Source of the DNA: an uncultured Clostridia bacterium
Lineage (GTDB): Bacteria > Bacillota > Clostridia > Oscillospirales > Oscillospiraceae
Length of the DNA stretch: 6,648 bases
Assembly: GCA_946011705.1 (NCBI GenBank)
Contig: CAMGCA010000120.1
Location: forward strand, 1-6,648
Reading direction: 5' to 3'
In this document: positions 6,155 through 6,648 of the stretch, in pieces
Numbering within the stretch: position 1 is the first letter of the stretch
Layout of the letters: each line of letters begins with the position of its first letter
The notes under the pieces: model-generated
Seen by the model: the letters and a program-made list of their open reading frames with translations, nothing else
Databases searched by the model: none
Told to the model about the DNA's origin: nothing
Program-made: the position numbers and the translations under genes

Positions 6155-6648
6155 GGCGGAAGCCCTTTTCGTACCATAGGTGCTGTCCGCTTTTACATTC
6201 CCCATATCGGAACTTTTATTCTCTATGAACCAGTCACCGTTTATCGGGGTGTATCGTACCTTCAATCTGCCTGCGGCATAGCTTGACGGAGTTAAAAGCT
6301 CCATCACAAACCGCTGTATATCTTCCTGCGGTATCCAAGTCGCACCAAGACGGACAGAGATTTCCGCCGCCGATAGGTCTTTGGGAATGACCTTTTTCAA
6401 GGCTTCCACATTGACTGCAAGCTCTGGGTCATTCTTCGCAGCAAGCTCCGCAACCGTCAGCTTGTTTCGGACATTTCCCGACAGATACTCGTCTGCGGCT
6501 ACATAGGAAACAGGCTCGGAGTTCGGTACTTTGAAGATAACACCTTGTAAATCCTGCACAAGCTCAGCCTGCGTTTTGCCTGTGAGCTGCTCCATATAAG
6601 GCAAATCAACACGGGCTTTCTCCCCGATAGAGAGGGCGAGGGCTTCGC
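5261..6648 (-). pseudogene. In-frame chimera: helicase interior segment fused to the C-terminal half of a group II intron RT/maturase/HNH protein
   Basis: The frame is open from the right edge (6648) to the TGA at 5263-5261, about 462 residues in the window. From the edge to about 6152 it is helicase: EALALSIGEKARVDLPYMEQ, VPNSEPVSYVAADEYLSGN, IRQF-like LGATWIPQEDIQRFVMELL, then TYGTKRASAY. In this family TYGTKRxxAY is normally followed by RIIEDTLNLRD-type sequence. Here the tyrosine codon (6154-6152) instead begins YADDFLIGF, the RT catalytic box 5. RT blocks 6-7 follow (LNLELSEEKTLITNA, AAKFLGYEI), then maturase domain X (SIVQRFQQEYRGLVQYYVLA), then an HNH endonuclease with CELC, VHHIRKL and CREC-H. 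RT blocks 0-4, including the first catalytic aspartate, are missing. The fusion is therefore not expected to be a working RT, although the HNH domain looks complete. The frame has no start inside the window that I would trust: the TTG at 6604 is interior to the helicase. The junction shares only a few bases (TAC, perhaps a little more) between the partners. Confidence 0.85.

Noticed and set aside
5261..6604. An ordinary full-length group II intron RT starting at the TTG at 6604
   Set aside because: Residues before the YADD box are helicase, not RT blocks 0-4, and the frame continues upstream to the window edge as helicase.
1..6648. CRISPR arrays, tRNA or rRNA genes, insertion-sequence terminal repeats, attachment sites
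   Set aside because: No regularly spaced repeats, cloverleaf-like segments, terminal inverted repeats or direct repeats were seen on either strand by eye.

Overview
The window is a piece of an integrative and conjugative (or mobilizable) element of the Tn1549/CTn type found in gut Clostridia (Lachnospiraceae/Oscillospiraceae-like Firmicutes). This rests on recognised protein families and their order: a giant SNF2/methylase-type helicase, a DUF3848/DUF3849 protein, a MobC-like relaxosome protein and a MobA/VirD2-type relaxase, with strong AGGAGG-type ribosome sites throughout. Every gene I accept is on the minus strand, so transcription runs from right to left.

In transcription order: (1) At 6648-~6152 is an interior piece of the SNF2-type helicase gene. 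(2) At the codon for a tyrosine (6152-6154) it runs in frame into the second half of a group II intron reverse transcriptase/maturase with an HNH domain (to 5261). (3) The intron RNA domains V and VI follow (5245-5157), ending at a 3' splice site placed here at 5157/5156. (4) The helicase 3' exon resumes at 5156 and ends at 3669. The conserved helicase N-lobe and the 5' half of the intron are both absent, so the locus looks like an intron-invaded helicase gene that then suffered an internal deletion. (5) The DUF3848/DUF3849 protein (3667-2861) and MobC (2864-2520) follow with 1-base spacing and a 4-base overlap, as one operon that stops at a strong terminator (2499-2446).

An accessory block then lies between mobC and the relaxase. 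It has a promoter (2435-2407), a small acidic protein of unknown function (2366-2061), a CD1845-like membrane protein (2064-1753), a second promoter (1733-1705) with a palindrome at the expected start site, a YhcG/DUF1016 PD-(D/E)XK nuclease broken by a one-base frameshift near 1327, a conserved hypothetical protein of 142 residues overlapping the nuclease end (615-187), and a second terminator-like hairpin (184-151). The relaxase starts at 133 and leaves the window at base 1.

Working together, the helicase, DUF3849, MobC and relaxase genes would process and transfer the element's DNA; the nuclease and its partner look like cargo. Two independent lesions, the helicase/intron chimera and the nuclease frameshift, suggest either a decaying element or errors in the assembly. 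No tRNA, rRNA, CRISPR array, attachment site or proven oriT was found.
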